Positions 1 to 11,447 of a stretch of 64,000 nucleotides of DNA are shown one piece after another. A model generated the notes under the pieces. It saw only the letters and a list, made by a program, of their open reading frames with translations. It did not search any database and was not told where the DNA came from. Each line of letters begins with the position of its first letter. The first letter of the stretch is position 1. The position numbers and the translations under genes were made by a program. Where the stretch lies: NCBI RefSeq assembly GCF_036323735.1, contig NC_086027.1, positions 90,032,662 through 90,096,661 on the forward strand, read 5' to 3'. The stretch is from Rattus norvegicus. Taxonomy: Eukaryota; Chordata; Mammalia; Rodentia; Muridae.

Positions 1-339
1 TTGTTTGAGAGTGTTAATAAACAGCTAGAGAATTGCTTATGTTGATCTCTTCTGGTAGTAATTTAGTTCCATTTGTCTCCGAGCACTGAATAGCAAGTGT
101 TGGTTAAATGGCCTTGTTCTAATGATTATGATTAAATACCTTATCATTAAAATATTTTGACTTCTTACGTTTGAGTGCAGTGTAACTGTAATCTAACTTC
201 ATAACAGGTGTCTTTAGAAACATGGCCTCTTACTGATATTGCTGGTAGACTGGCCTTCCCTTCTGGTTTGTTCCTATCATACAATGCAATTCTTGTAATT
301 ATAGAGCTGTGTAGCTTCTTGGAGCTGGAATGGGTTAGA
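1..339. other. Unannotated AT-rich sequence (upstream intron)
   Basis: I see no repeat family, exon or RNA gene here. Given the downstream + strand exons, this is probably intron of the same gene. Confidence 0.4.
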
Positions 340-830
340 GCAGTGTGAAAATAAAAGAAGACCAGACAGATGAGAACAAAGAGGCTGTTTATTCAGGGCT
401 TTCATTTGGCAGACATGCACATCAGGCAGAAGAATGGGAGAACAGAGCAGCAGAAAAAAAATGTGAAATTAAATCTGGCCCACAGGTGCTCCCCTATCAT
501 CTAACTTGCGTGTAAACAATTGCACCCCTACTTAGCAGCATCCCTTTGTGCAAATAGCAGAGTGTTGACCCATCATTTCAGCCAATCACGGGCTGCAACT
601 ACCACAGCATGTCCAAATCAGGCCCTATAGCTGAGTGTGCTATTTCTGTCCACCACTTCCTTTTTCTGCCCTTAATTACCGCTTGCTCACACTGCCAAGT
701 GGAGCCCTGTGAGGCCCTAAGAACCCGGACCATTGCTGCTCAATACACAGAAGCATGTACTTCCCCGAAACAGCAAGATAATGAGGAACCAAACATGACA
801 TTTGTGATCAACCCCCAGGAAAGCTGATGA
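340..830. other. Unclassified block, possibly an old LTR fragment
   Basis: This stretch is richer in CCAAT-like and C-rich tracts than its neighbours (for example CCAATCACGGGCTG near 583). It has the feel of a degraded LTR in reverse orientation. It holds a 72-codon open frame (609-827) with no recognisable domain, which I treat as chance. I could not assign a repeat family. Confidence 0.2.
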
Positions 831-937
831 ATATTTGAAGCTAAAATTGAAAGACGTGAAGACAAAAACACATTTTAAAATTACTGTTTATCAAAAATCT
901 TTATATGGGTTAAATTTCTAGTTTGAGGAATTTTATT

Positions 938-990
938 CATCATCATCATCATCATCATCATCAACAACAGCAACAACAACAGCAGCAAAC
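938..990. repeat. (CAT)n / (CAA)n microsatellite
   Basis: About eight CAT units run into CAACAACAGCAACAACAAC and end in CAGCAG. It is a compound trinucleotide repeat. Confidence 0.95.
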
Positions 991-1194
991 AATCAGAGTT
1001 TTTAAAAATACTACCAAGTTCATGCCACATTACTACATTCATTGTCATTTGGTTTTCTGGTTCTATTAGAAATATTGCATTGCCTATAAATAGTAGAAGG
1101 ATATTTGAAGAGCCGACAAACCTGTTTTGTAAATTTAGTAATTATCAAACAGGGTGCTTACTGCCAGGGGCACCAGTTCTAAGAACACAAAACC

Positions 1195-1285
1195 AAATCA
1201 AACAAAACAAAAACAAAACAGCAGCAGCAGCAGCAGCAACAACAACAACAACAACAACTATTACTACTACAATAACAACAGAGAG
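1195..1285. repeat. (CAG)n(CAA)n(CTA)n compound trinucleotide repeat
   Basis: An A-rich AAAAC stretch is followed by about six CAG, about seven CAA and then ACTATTACTACTAC units. The 79-codon open frame through it (1080-1319) gives poly-Ala/Thr and is an artefact of the repeat. It lies in intron upstream of the first recognised exon. Confidence 0.9.
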
Positions 1286-1452
1286 CCAAGCATGTGACTT
1301 TCAAAAATTTGGGGTTTAGGGGCAAAGTATACAGGTGGAAAGATAGTATAGTATGTTGATATACAGATGACCAGAAGGCATGGCCATTGCTTCAGAAGCA
1401 ATTGAGATTAACTCACTGTGGGTTCATTTGCTCAGCTAGAGCAAAGGCAGCA

Positions 1453-1735
1453 TTAGACTATACATGGACTGACCCTGGACTCTGACCTCATAGGTAGCAA
1501 TGAATAGCCTAGTAAGAGCACCAGTGGAAGGGGAAGCCCTGGGTCCTCCAAGACTGAACCCCCAGTGAACAGGATTGTTGGGGGGAGGGTGGTAATGGGG
1601 GGAGGATGGGGAGGGGAACACCCATATACAAGAGGAAGGGGAGGGGTTGGGGAGATGTTGGCCTGAAAACCGGGAAGGGGAATAACAATCCAAATGTAAA
1701 TAAGAAATACTCAAGTCGATAAAGATGGGAAAAAA
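1453..1735 (+). mobile_element. 5'-truncated L1 3' end (rodent L1 3' UTR)
   Basis: The sequence reads as the sense 3' end of a rodent L1. GACTATACATGGACTGACCC is followed by the CACCAGTGGAAGGGGAAGCC motif, the G-rich tract, the GGGGAATAACAATCC(A)AATGT segment and an A-rich tail at 1720-1740. The same motifs appear in reverse complement in the L1 at 25516-26339, so the assignment is internally cross-checked. It has diverged more than that copy and I could not find a clean target-site duplication. Confidence 0.88.
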
Positions 1736-1740
1736 AATAA

Positions 1741-3064
1741 AGTTAGCCAGAGCAGTGAGGTTGACATTATAGAAGGCAGCAGGAATGGAGGAGTGTGACA
1801 GAGGCTATGGCCGTTTTGACATTGTTGCTTGGGTGCAATGATTATCAGGGTGTCATGTTAGAAAGGAGAGACGAATATGTAAGAGACTGTTAAAGGAACT
1901 CAGTTATTGCTTTGTGATCAGGAGACTCCTCAAAGTATTTCTGTCATGAGTACATTATGATCACATTTGCATTATAAATGGATGGTGTGTCTTGTACCTT
2001 GGTGTGTCACAGACAAAATCAAGGAAGTCGATTGTGACAAATTAAGAGACATAATCACAGCTTAAATTAGGGCTGTGGAGGTAGGCTTGATATCAAGTAG
2101 AGATGGGTGAGCAAAAGACTCAGAAACAGTCAGTAGATTCTTTTGACTGACAGATTTAGATTTAATATTTAGCTGTTAAAGACCAGAACAGGTAATTTCC
2201 TAGCATGGATGAATGGATGGACAAGGAGAGCCATTATTTGAGTGATACATATCTATACACTACCTGGAATGTTAGATTTGTATATCGATAAGGCAGCCAT
2301 TGGATAATGAATGTAACGCCAAGAGGAAAAAGCTTGTCTTTTGATGAAGAGTTTAGAAAATCATTAAGAATTAAGTGAATTCGTTGTTCTTGAGACTAGA
2401 AGGATAAAGACCACACGAATAATCTGTAGTGAATGAAAAGTGTCTTAGCTATTGGCTTAGGGAAGACCAGTGAATAAAGAATATGTTGAAAAAAATTATA
2501 TATGACACAGAGAGGGGAGTTGATGTAGAACAATGCAAGAAAAGGAAGGAATGAATCTGTGAATGAAAAACGGAATACATAATACCAGTGGTAGATGATT
2601 TGTTGGTCACTAAGCATTGTGGAAAGTATTTGAACTAGTAATAATGCACTATACTTTCTTAAGAAAAGCTGTACTATAGAATGGTTGAGTTGACTTAGTG
2701 CCACAGTAGAATGAAGGCAATGTGAGTGAATATCAAGTAGGAAGGAATGCTACACGCTCTTTAAGAGAATTCCTTAAAGATGAAACCAAGCGGGGACTTA
2801 ATAAAGAATGGCCAAGAGTAACTGAGGGATTCTGTATCAAATGAGAAAACTGTTTTCTTACTGGTGACATTAAAGTATCCACAGCTTGGAGATTAAGAAA
2901 ATCCGTCATGGCACATTTTCCTGTCATATACACCAGATTCTCCAATACAAATATGTTTTCAACAATATCTTGCAAGTACTTTAGAAGGATATTCAGTCAT
3001 TTCTAAAAATTATTTGAGGCAGTATCCCATTCTTCAATCACAAGTAAGTTTTGTTAATACACAG
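1741..3064. other. Intronic sequence without a recognised element
   Basis: I see no repeat family, RNA gene or convincing exon here. The last bases (about 3026-3064) supply the splice acceptor of the exon at 3065: a short pyrimidine tract, TTTTGTTAAT and then ACACAG. Confidence 0.4.
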
Positions 3065-3274
3065 AATCCACAGAGGAGCTGAAAGTTCGAAGCCACAGCA
3101 CGGAGCCGTTACCAAAGTTGGACAGCAAAGAGAGAGGTCATCACGGAGCATCTTCCTCGAGAGAGCCCGTGAAAGCTCAAGAATGGGATGGAACCCCAGG
3201 TCCACCTGTGGTCACCAGCAGAATGGGCAGATGCTCTGTGAGCCCCACCCTGTTGGCAGGAAACCATGGTTCAG
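3065..3274 (+). CDS. Penultimate coding exon of a Ser/Pro-rich protein
   Basis: This is a 210-nt internal exon between TTGTTAATACACAG (acceptor) and TTCAG|GTAAGC (donor). It is open in one frame (codons start at 3067) and begins and ends in phase 1, so it adds exactly 70 codons. It spans a split first codon, then STEELKVRSHSTEPLPKLDS, a charged GHHGASSSREPVKAQEW segment, PGPPVV, and ends SVSPTLLAGNHGS plus one base. CpG density is well above the flanks, as expected of coding DNA. The peptide is low-complexity, hydrophilic and Ser/Pro-rich, with no catalytic motif, signal peptide or membrane segment, so it is probably disordered. Its last base G plus AA of the exon at 30397 makes Glu and keeps the frame open to a stop. 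The joined tail resembles a conserved vertebrate C-terminus I remember, but I cannot attach a name. Confidence 0.82.
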
Positions 3275-3392
3275 GTAAGCACGACCCTGTCCTTCCATGT
3301 GGCTTTATAAGTCGAGAAGCTGCTCATATGCAGATGTCACTTAGGGAACCATTACCTCAGATCAGTCTACCTACACTCAGACTAAACACACA

Positions 3393-3398
3393 CATTAA
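3393..3398 (+). promoter_or_regulatory. ATTAAA, possible weak intronic poly(A) signal
   Basis: Reading through the donor at 3275 keeps the frame open until TAG at 3403-3405, and an ATTAAA sits just before that stop. If the intron were retained or polyadenylated here, the protein would end with a different tail of about 43 residues. This is inference only. ATTAAA is a common hexamer in AT-rich DNA. Confidence 0.2.
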
Positions 3399-4304
3399 AG
3401 AATAGACCCGTGCAGAATACCGTACCAGAGATGGCAAGGAAAAGGAGGCTTCTTGAGGCTCTAGCATGCAGCAGTCTACACTTAGGAAAAATTGCACCAA
3501 ATGTCTTCAAATATGACTATTGGCCTTAACTCAAGCCACTTCAATTTATGAAAATTTCATGATTTAGCCCTTTTTCTTTAAAAAGAAATAGACAACTGGT
3601 ATAATGCAAACAGTAGGAGAACCAAGGATATACATATATCACTAATGATCTGAAGGCACTAGAGGAGAAGCTGTTTTTACTCACACAATCACTGGGCATG
3701 TGACATGTATGAAGGTCCCAAATCCAGAACAAAGGAAAAAGCACTAATGCACTTTTCAATTTCACATCCTGAGATTAAAACACTCGGTGCAATCCTGCAT
3801 GGCTAACAGATAAGTATTATTAAACATAAAAATGTTTAAAGCAGCATATGCTTGCTTTGATCTGATTCATCTACATGTTGGACTCACAGAGAGCTGTCAA
3901 TTAAAATAAACAGTGAGTAATCAAGAAACTTTGGATTTCTATTTTCCAAAGAGTGCTAGGGCTATGAAGAAAAGACCAATCCTTTCATGTTTTTTTTCCA
4001 ACTTGGATACTTCTCTAGGAAAGCAATTTCATGAATTTAACCCATCTACTCTCTGTCACAGGTAAGTTAAAATATAGGAGGTTGGATGATCTTTGTACTT
4101 GGAGAGGCATGTTTCTGAGAAAAGACCCAGCCATAGCTTCTCGGATTTAGAACACCATGTGAAGCTTGATGGTGAAGCCATCCCATGTACACTGTGAAGG
4201 GCTCACCTTATAGCACAAGTTAAAAACTGACAGAAGAAAAGTTCTACACATTTAGCAGAAATTTTAAATGGTATATATATTAAAGGAAAATGGCCATAGG
4301 TATA

Positions 4305-4675
4305 TGGGACGGTTAGTCTTACTTGTCAGTGTGACACATTCCCAGAATAACCTGGGAAGGCTGTCACTGAGGTAATGTTTACCCCAGATTAGCTTGTAGT
4401 TATGCTTGTGGGGAACTGTCCTGATTATATTAGTTGGTATGGGAAGACTCAGCCCACTGTGGGTAGCACCATTCCTAGGCTTGGACCTTGAGTAGTGTAT
4501 GAGTAGATCAAGTGAACTGAGTAGTCAGCCTGCATACATTCATTTTCTTTTAACTTTGATTGTCAATAGCTGCTTCAAGTTCCTACTAACCTGGTATTAT
4601 GAGATAAAATAAACCTTTTCCTTTCAAACTTGCTTTTATTAAAGTGTCCACTATAACAACTAGAAGTGAAATGAG
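4305..4675 (+). mobile_element. ORR1/MaLR-type solo LTR (diverged)
   Basis: The order of motifs matches rodent ORR1-like MaLR LTRs. It opens with TTACTTGTCAGTGTGACACA, then CCCACTGTGGGTAGCACCAT, then GAGATAAAATAAACCTTTTC (poly(A) signal region), and ends near TTATTAAAGTGTCCACTATAAC. It is more diverged than the copy at 19020. No internal retroviral sequence flanks it. Confidence 0.6.
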
Positions 4676-6439
4676 AACTACCAGTGTATGCTGTCCAAAA
4701 CAACACATTTAGGACTACACTGCACAGTATTTCAAAAACAAAATATATAAATAAGAATAGCAAACACTTATCAACTAAAACTAATAACTAATCTGGAGCT
4801 TATCTGTCAGTAGTTTATCAACATTTAAATTGTATAATTTCTACCTAAGGTATGTGAATGATATGTTTAGAACTGAAACATATTTTATAAAAACCAAAAA
4901 TGTTATCTGAGAACCTGTGATACATTAGCCAGCATCTTTGGGTCAGGGATCAAAATGGTCAATCACATATTCTTACACTGGTTATTAAAACTCTACTGAT
5001 ATACAAGTAGATCATCATAATGTAATGTAACTAACTCATTTTACTCATTCTTTTCCAAAGAAACAGAACCAATAGGTATGTCTGTCTAGAAAGAGATGTA
5101 TTATGAGGGATATCTTCACATCATCATGGAAGCTTGGAAGATCCAGATCAGCTACTTGTAAGCAAATGGTCCAGGAAAACCTATGGCACAATGCCCTTCA
5201 AATGATCTCAGTGGTACAAGGCACAGTCTTAGTGTAGAGGTTTAAAATTTACACTGTTAATGTTCAAGTGTGGGAGAAGACAAATGATCCCAGCTCACAG
5301 AGAGAGACAAGATCTCTTCTTCTCCTTTTAGACCTTCACTGAACAGCATGGTGGCACTTATCCACATTGGTGAGGATGATTTTCTGTTGATTCAAATAGT
5401 CGTCCCTTGCAGAAACTCTCCCTTTCAGACACACATAGAAATAATGCTTTACCAATGATGTGAATATCCCTTAGCTCAGACAAGTTGATATAAAATTTAA
5501 GATGTGAAATAGAAATCAGTTCTTTCTTCCTGGGAGACTTTGACTTTGGAAGGATTAATCAGGTAGGTGTTTTGATTGATAAGAGAGTGGTTTCTAGAGA
5601 CGTGAGGGGAAAGAAAATGACATACTTTCCGGTGAAACCCGAAAATCAACAGGGTGCAAAAAATGTGTTTAGTGTAAAGAACTGTGGACAATTTAGTGGG
5701 AATCTACTAATGTAGATGGGCTTCTAAAGGACCCCACATAATAATTGGATGCACTTCTACCATAAAGCACAAGTCAAGAGTCTATACCATGTGCTGGACA
5801 CTACTAGTGCCTTTGGCACTGAGTCTGGAAGCATGTGGCTATATGTTTTCTCCAGCTGTTCCTGGATGCTATTACGTCCTCAGAGCTGTCTATCCTGTTC
5901 ACTATTCTGCCCTGCTTTCCTTAAAGATGTTTTTCACAGCCCCAGGCTGAAAAGTGAGGTTTGGGGCAGCACATCCTAGTAGTCTTCTCATTTTCATCCA
6001 ATTGTTCAGAGCTGGGAAAGAACTGGGAGACCAACTGCTGACTGAAACTGAAAGGGCCATCTCTAAGGGAGCAAGACCTTTCCTTCCGTCAGTAAAGGAG
6101 AAATCTTATACCTAGTAGAGATAATGAACTTGCATAACCATAGGTAGTCAATTACCATCCCATGGTTAGATTTTAAAATAAATAATTTGTCTTATGTTTT
6201 GGAGTCATCCAATGATGACTGTAAGTTTAAATGACAGGAGCATTTCCTGAGACAGAGAGTATATGTGAGAGATAGAGTGAGAAATTGTTGAGAAAGTTGG
6301 AGCATAAATTTTGACAGGTAATTAGGAAACACTCCTTAATATCTCAGAAGTACAGAGTTTAAGGAAATTGTGTTCCAAGTTTCTATGTTCTTCTACCTCA
6401 GGATCCTGAAGCATTTGTTTTTGGTTTGTGTCATTCTAA
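4676..6439. other. Intronic sequence without a recognised element
   Basis: It is AT-rich and I could not assign any family. Short open frames here lack splice context or codon bias. Confidence 0.35.
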
Positions 6440-7900
6440 AGCTAAAGACTCCAAAGACCTTGTATTACATGAAGGCAATTGCTGTGTGTGTAATCATTTG
6501 GTGGGAGTTTGGAAATTCATTAAAAAGGAGAACAACAGACTGCCATTCTGTTAGTTTATGCTTTTCTGTGGGAGCCTGGGAAAGACAGGACCGAAAGATA
6601 CTGCATAGTAGGTGGCACGGTCTGATGGGGGCAAGACTCTGGATCTATGGAAGCTACTCAGAAATTCGAAGTATTTCAGATTGTATATCTTCCATTCACC
6701 ATATTGCCTATATATCTACATAAATAGAGATAAGTAAAATATGCTGATTTCAAGACTATAGTTTTTGAATAGTGGAGAAAACAATAAAAATGGGTTGACA
6801 ATTATATGTAAATTTCAGAGAACAATATTGGTACATTGGTTTCCTTTGCTGGGATAAAGTACTCTGGTGAAAGAAACTTAGGAGGGGACACATTTTGGCT
6901 AACAGTTGAGTAGTAGTAGGAGAAGCCACTGTCTAGAAGGCTGGAGGCAGCTGATCACATGTGTCCACAGTGAAGAAACAGAGCGTGAAGGATACTGTAC
7001 TCACTTTCTCCCTTCTATAGAGCCCTGTATCCTATCCTCGGCACTGGTACTACCCAAGGCAAATGGATCTTCCCACCTCATTTAACCCAATGAAGACAAA
7101 TTACCTACAGTTATGCTCAGAAGTTTCTCTCCAAGGTAAATTCAGATCAAATTAAGTTGAAAATTGGGAATATCCACCACACCTGTATAATGTGCATTCC
7201 TGGTGGACATTGGCTTTCATTACCTCTAAGAACACAAATGTCCATACATGTACAACATATATACATTTCCATACATATGTCCAGTGACCCTTACTTCTAG
7301 TTCCCTTCCATGTTTAGTGAAACTGACTACATTTCTCTTTCCTCTTTCATCTATGACTTCTCTCTCCATACTGCTCTAATTACTCTCTCTTTGTTCCTAT
7401 ATTTTCTTCACAGAGCAACATTTCCTGCCTTCTAACATCTTCTCCTTCTTGAGTCCCAAACATCATCTAAAGCTCTGTTCTCTCATGTGATCTTGTTTGG
7501 TCCTGAGTCTCGGTGCCTTCTGCACACTCAGTCATCCTCCTGCCTTGGAATGAAAAGACCAGCACTCTAATGCCTTACACCGATCTCCAGGTCCCCTCGA
7601 GCCCTGCCTTCCCAATGTGTAGCAGGATTCCTACTTCTATTTCCTGGAAAAATCTTGAACATTTTCAGCCCATTGCTTTTTCCCTTTCTGTAGATGCATA
7701 GCCCTGTTAGAATTTTGGTTTTACTTTGCAATATGTCCTGTTTGCCTTATTCATATCTCTGAAATATCCTTATTGGGTCCAGAAATTTTCTACATAACTG
7801 TTGGTTTATCTGCTATTTAAATGTTTCCAATGATTCCAAACGTAATGTCACAAAAAATAACTGTTACTCATATTCAAGTACTCTATTGTCCCTTTTCTTG
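6440..7900 (+). repeat. Left arm of a long inverted repeat
   Basis: This segment reappears as its reverse complement at about 27860-29390. Positions pair so that left plus right is close to 35833 in the core. The match is exact from 6818 to 7125 (308 bp). There are about six differences over 6817-7345, roughly 95% identity on to about 7740, and only about 80-85% from 6440 to 6815. Small indels occur near 7790. Inside the arm, 6841-7172 resembles a rodent interspersed repeat (a GGGATAAAGTACTCTGGTGA-type opening and a TCCCACCTCATTTAACCCAA-type end). The matching flanks outside that segment show this is a duplicated block and not just two copies of one family. The 117-codon frame at 6370-6723 has no recognisable domain. 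Confidence 0.9.
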
Positions 7901-8458
7901 TTTTTTGGGAGGGGTGAGACAATAATGGAAAAGAAGACAAAGTATTTCTTATGCTTTAAGCTTTATTTTTCCGCAGAGAAAGACTTTTAAATGGGCCTAA
8001 TATGTCCTTTAAAAAGCTTACAGTTCTATCAGTGAAGACAAGCAGAAAAACCAAATGCCATTGACCTTTGATGTTTCAAGCAAGCTAGCCACCACCTCAA
8101 GCTTATCCTCCCACAAAATGGCCTAGCTTTGTAATAAGAAAGTATTGGCAAGAAGAGAACATCCTGGACTTACTAATAGGAAAGAGAAGAAATTGAGCCA
8201 ATTGTAACTGCTTCTCCTTCTGCACACTTCATTATTTTCTCTTTTAATTTGCTAAGTCATTGGCCCACTAATGCTTTACTGGAAGAGTTAGAAGAGTAAC
8301 CCAGAACCCTCTTTGCTCACAGTTATTATTAATACCATACCTCACACAGGGAGGAAGAACGCTGTTCAGTACTCACTTCTCTCGAACAATTCAGTTTCCT
8401 TCCTCTGGTGATCTGAAATGCCAATAACAGGTGTGAATGTGTGTGTACACACACACAC

Positions 8459-8463
<5 letters not shown>

Positions 8464-8527
<64 letters not shown>
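8464..8527. repeat. (AC)32 microsatellite
   Basis: A pure AC dinucleotide run, preceded at 8445-8460 by a shorter TGTGTGTACACACACAC palindromic junction. Confidence 0.97.
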
Positions 8528-8529
<2 letters not shown>

Positions 8530-9319
8530 CTACCTAGCAGCATAGGTGCTTGCACATACACACATTCACATAAACTTTTGTTTTACCCAAAGTAGTTTAG
8601 CTCCTTGGAATGGCTGTTCTTAACAGCCCTACTGAGGAATGGAGGAATTGCTGAAGTAAAGAAAACATGTCAGGAGATCCCAATTCTAATTAACATTGCC
8701 ACTGGTTGCTCAGTAGTTTATTAAACTACTGTTGTTTAGTAAGTCAGAAAATCCCGAGAGGGTGATTTCTGAAAGCAGTGGAGAACTGGGACCCCTGTAC
8801 TCATGAAAGTAATGGGGGGATGTGGGCGGAGGTATGCGAATAAATATAGTATTAACACACTCTGAGACCCTATCAGTTACTATCAGTTTTCCTAGCTTGT
8901 GTCTAATGCAGTTTCTGGGAAGCACACACATTCACACTGATGTACAACAGACTTTATGCTATGGTCTCAGCTCTCCAGGACCTTATTCTGTTTCTTTATG
9001 ACACAGAATTGATGATAATACATTACTTTGACTTAATAAACTATATTATTTTTATGATTACCTACTACTTACATCTAAAAGTCCTTCTAAGAACATGAAA
9101 AGATGTGCAGACTTCAAAAACGAAGATGGGGTGAATAGGACACAGAGAGATCTCAGATCTTCCCAGGAGCCATTGTTTTCACCAACTGAATAAAGGAAAG
9201 TTTTGCACATAGGATATATATGAACTGAAACCGGCCATGCTTCTGGCTTCGTGCTGTCAGCCTGGCCTGACTGAAGCATTTTTAGAAGTGAAAACAGAAA
9301 GCTTTGAGTTGGAAGCAAA
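8528..9319. other. Intronic sequence without a recognised element
   Basis: I see no repeat family or exon signal in this roughly 0.8-kb interval. Confidence 0.35.
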
Positions 9320-9582
9320 ATGTTTCTCTGTCCCTCTCTCTGTCTCTGCCTCTGTCACTCTGTCTCTGTCTTTGTTGCTCTGTCTCTGTTTCTGTCTCTC
9401 TGTCTCTGCTTCTGCCTCTATGTCTTTGTCAGCCTCTCTGTGTCTATCTGTCTCTGTCTGACTGTCTCTGTCTCCCTGTCTGACTTTGTTTTTCTCTCTG
9501 TCTATCTGTCTCTCTGTGTCTGTCTGACTGTCTCTGTCTCCCTGTCTGACTTTGTTTTTCTCTCTGTCTATCTGTCTCTCTG

Positions 9583-9606
<24 letters not shown>
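9320..9606. repeat. (TCTG)n/(TCTC)n polypyrimidine tract with 66-bp tandem duplication
   Basis: A long imperfect CTGT/CTCT tract. Within it, 9455-9520 and 9521-9586 are identical 66-bp units starting TGTCTGACTGTCTCTGTCTC, each with a central TGACTTTGTTTTT interruption. The + strand and - strand open frames of 74-121 codons across it are repeat artefacts. Confidence 0.93.

Positions 9607-9677
<71 letters not shown>
9607..9677. repeat. (TC)15(AC)20 compound microsatellite
   Basis: The polypyrimidine tract turns into pure TC and then, at about 9637, into pure AC. Confidence 0.97.
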
Positions 9678-9679
<2 letters not shown>

Positions 9680-9889
9680 TACTAGCATATAATTTATGCC
9701 TAGACAAGAATGAACAAACCCATAAATGAGAGAAACAGTGTTCTTAAAAAACACCCCAGCTTCTCTGTCCTCATCTTTCAGAGTTTATGCTCACAGGAAG
9801 TTAATGAGGATGAGTTATGGATGAGGTGGATCAGTGATGCGGTGATCATGGGCAGAATGGGCTTGTTATGGACTTGGGATGGGGTGAAC

Positions 9890-9969
9890 CAGTGATGGGG
9901 TATGTCAGTGAAGGAGTGTGTCAGTGATGGGGCATGTCACTGATGGGGTGGGTCTGTGATGGGATGGTA
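9890..9969. repeat. 16-bp minisatellite, five units
   Basis: Units begin at 9890, 9906, 9922, 9938 and 9954. The consensus is CAGTGATGGGGTATGT with one to five changes per unit. The GGATGAGGTGGATCAGTGAT sequence just upstream looks like decayed earlier units. Confidence 0.85.
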
Positions 9970-10347
9970 GCTAAGATACCCACAGGAGAGACAGGCATAT
10001 CAGCAACAGCAGCTGGCATGGTTTCTTCCACTAAAGCAGATATGATTTTGCTCACACCTGAAGTATGTCAACAAACATATGTATTACTCTCACAGAGAAA
10101 ATTTTTTATCATCTTTTTGAAGTACGATGCCTTTTAGTCCATTTGTATTTCCACATTGCTTAGAGGCACAGAAATAGAAATATACTTCTCAGTGAGGAGA
10201 AAATGTCATTGTGAGCTGATGGACCCCAGGAATCAGTGATAGGCATGAGAGAAATCATAAATCATGTCAAGAAGACAGAAGCTACCCAGCCTCTGCCAAT
10301 GAGCATTCAGATTTCCAGATTCGGTTGTGAATGTGGGACAACTCTCA

Positions 10348-10515
10348 ATTTTTTTCCTCCATCTTTATTAAATTGGTTATTTCTTATTTACATTTCAATT
10401 GTTATTCCTGTTCCCAGTTTCCAGGCCAACATCCCCCTAACCCCTTCTCCTCCCCTTCGATATGGGTGTTCCCTCCCCATCCTCCCCCCATTGTCTCCCT
10501 CCAGCTCAGTTGTCA
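10348..10515 (-). mobile_element. L1 3' end fragment
   Basis: A poly-T-like start is followed by TTATTTCTTATTTACATTTC, GTTCCCAGTTTCCAGGCCAA, ACATCCCCCTAACCCC and the C-rich tract. This is the reverse complement of a rodent L1 3' UTR, as at 25534-25680. Similarity is lost after about 10515. Confidence 0.8.
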
Positions 10516-10772
10516 GAAGTATTGAGTCAAATGACTCCCTTCTGACAGCTGCGTCTGACCCGGGGGTTGGCAGTATCTGGTTTCCAGTTGATAATCTCAA
10601 GCATGACTGCTAGACGGAGTCATGGGTTCCAATTTTACAGCACAAAAGGTTCCAAAGAAAACAGAAGTGCCAACAAACCCTTCAGACTCTCCATCTGAGT
10701 TCCCCAGAAACCACAGTGATTTAGGAAATTTATAGAAGGCAAAATAGGAATGAGAGGGATGTAGCCCTACAA

Positions 10773-10989
10773 CATTGGCTCTCAACTTGAGAGTCATGAC
10801 CCTTTAGGGTCAAAGGACTCTTTCGTAGGGGTCACCTAATACCATCATAAAACACAGATATTTGCAATTCATAACAGTGGCAAAATTCCAATTATGAAGT
10901 GGCAATAAAATGATTTTATGGTTGGGGGTTACCATAACATGAAGAACTTTATTAAATGATCACACCGTTAAGAAAGTTGAGAACCACTG
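10773..10989. mobile_element. URR1-type hAT (Charlie) non-autonomous DNA transposon
   Basis: The terminal inverted repeats read CATTGGCTCTCAAC at the left and GTTGAGAACCACTG at the right. The body matches the rodent URR1 pattern (ATGACCCTTTAGGGTCAAAG, then TAACAGTGGCAAAATT and ATGGTTGGGGGTTACCAT). Flanking CCCTACAA and CCCTAGAT could be a decayed 8-bp target duplication. The element is ancient and carries no transposase. Confidence 0.85.
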
Positions 10990-11447
10990 CCCTAGATAGT
11001 CAGGCAGGGAGAGAACATGTAAGAGAAGCTCAGGTCTGGATTTTCACGAATAGTGAACACCAACAGTCTAGTCTTTCTTGGAACCTTACCTAAGTGCCAA
11101 GAGCTCCAAATGGACAGGGAGAACAGGTGGGGAAACATTGGCCTCCAGATTTCATTGAGGTTGCACTTTATAAACTATTGTTCTACCACACTCCAGAATA
11201 TGGAATTCTGTGCTTCAAGTGACTCTTTGTGCTGGATAACGGACTCTGCTGTAGTCAGCAGAGTGAACTAGAAATTAAAGGGGCAATATTATATATTCTC
11301 CTCTGCTGGAAAGGTATGCTGAGTTTAGAACTCATTGCCAGGATGATGTATGTTCTACCGTCACATAAAATTCTGCCCTTGGTATCTATCCAAAAGGAGT
11401 CCCGATTTCACAGAAATAAAAACTGGTCAGTGATCTAATGCCATTTT

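Noticed and set aside
6370..6723. 117-codon + strand frame with hydrophobic start
   Set aside because: It overlaps the poorly conserved outer part of the inverted repeat. There is no splice context, and the paired arm does not keep the frame.
9320..9707. Frames of 74-121 codons rich in Ser/Leu/Val or Arg/Glu
   Set aside because: They are translations of TCTG/TC/AC repeats. The same applies at 41276-41515, 42428-42761, 52974-53235 and 61918-62417.
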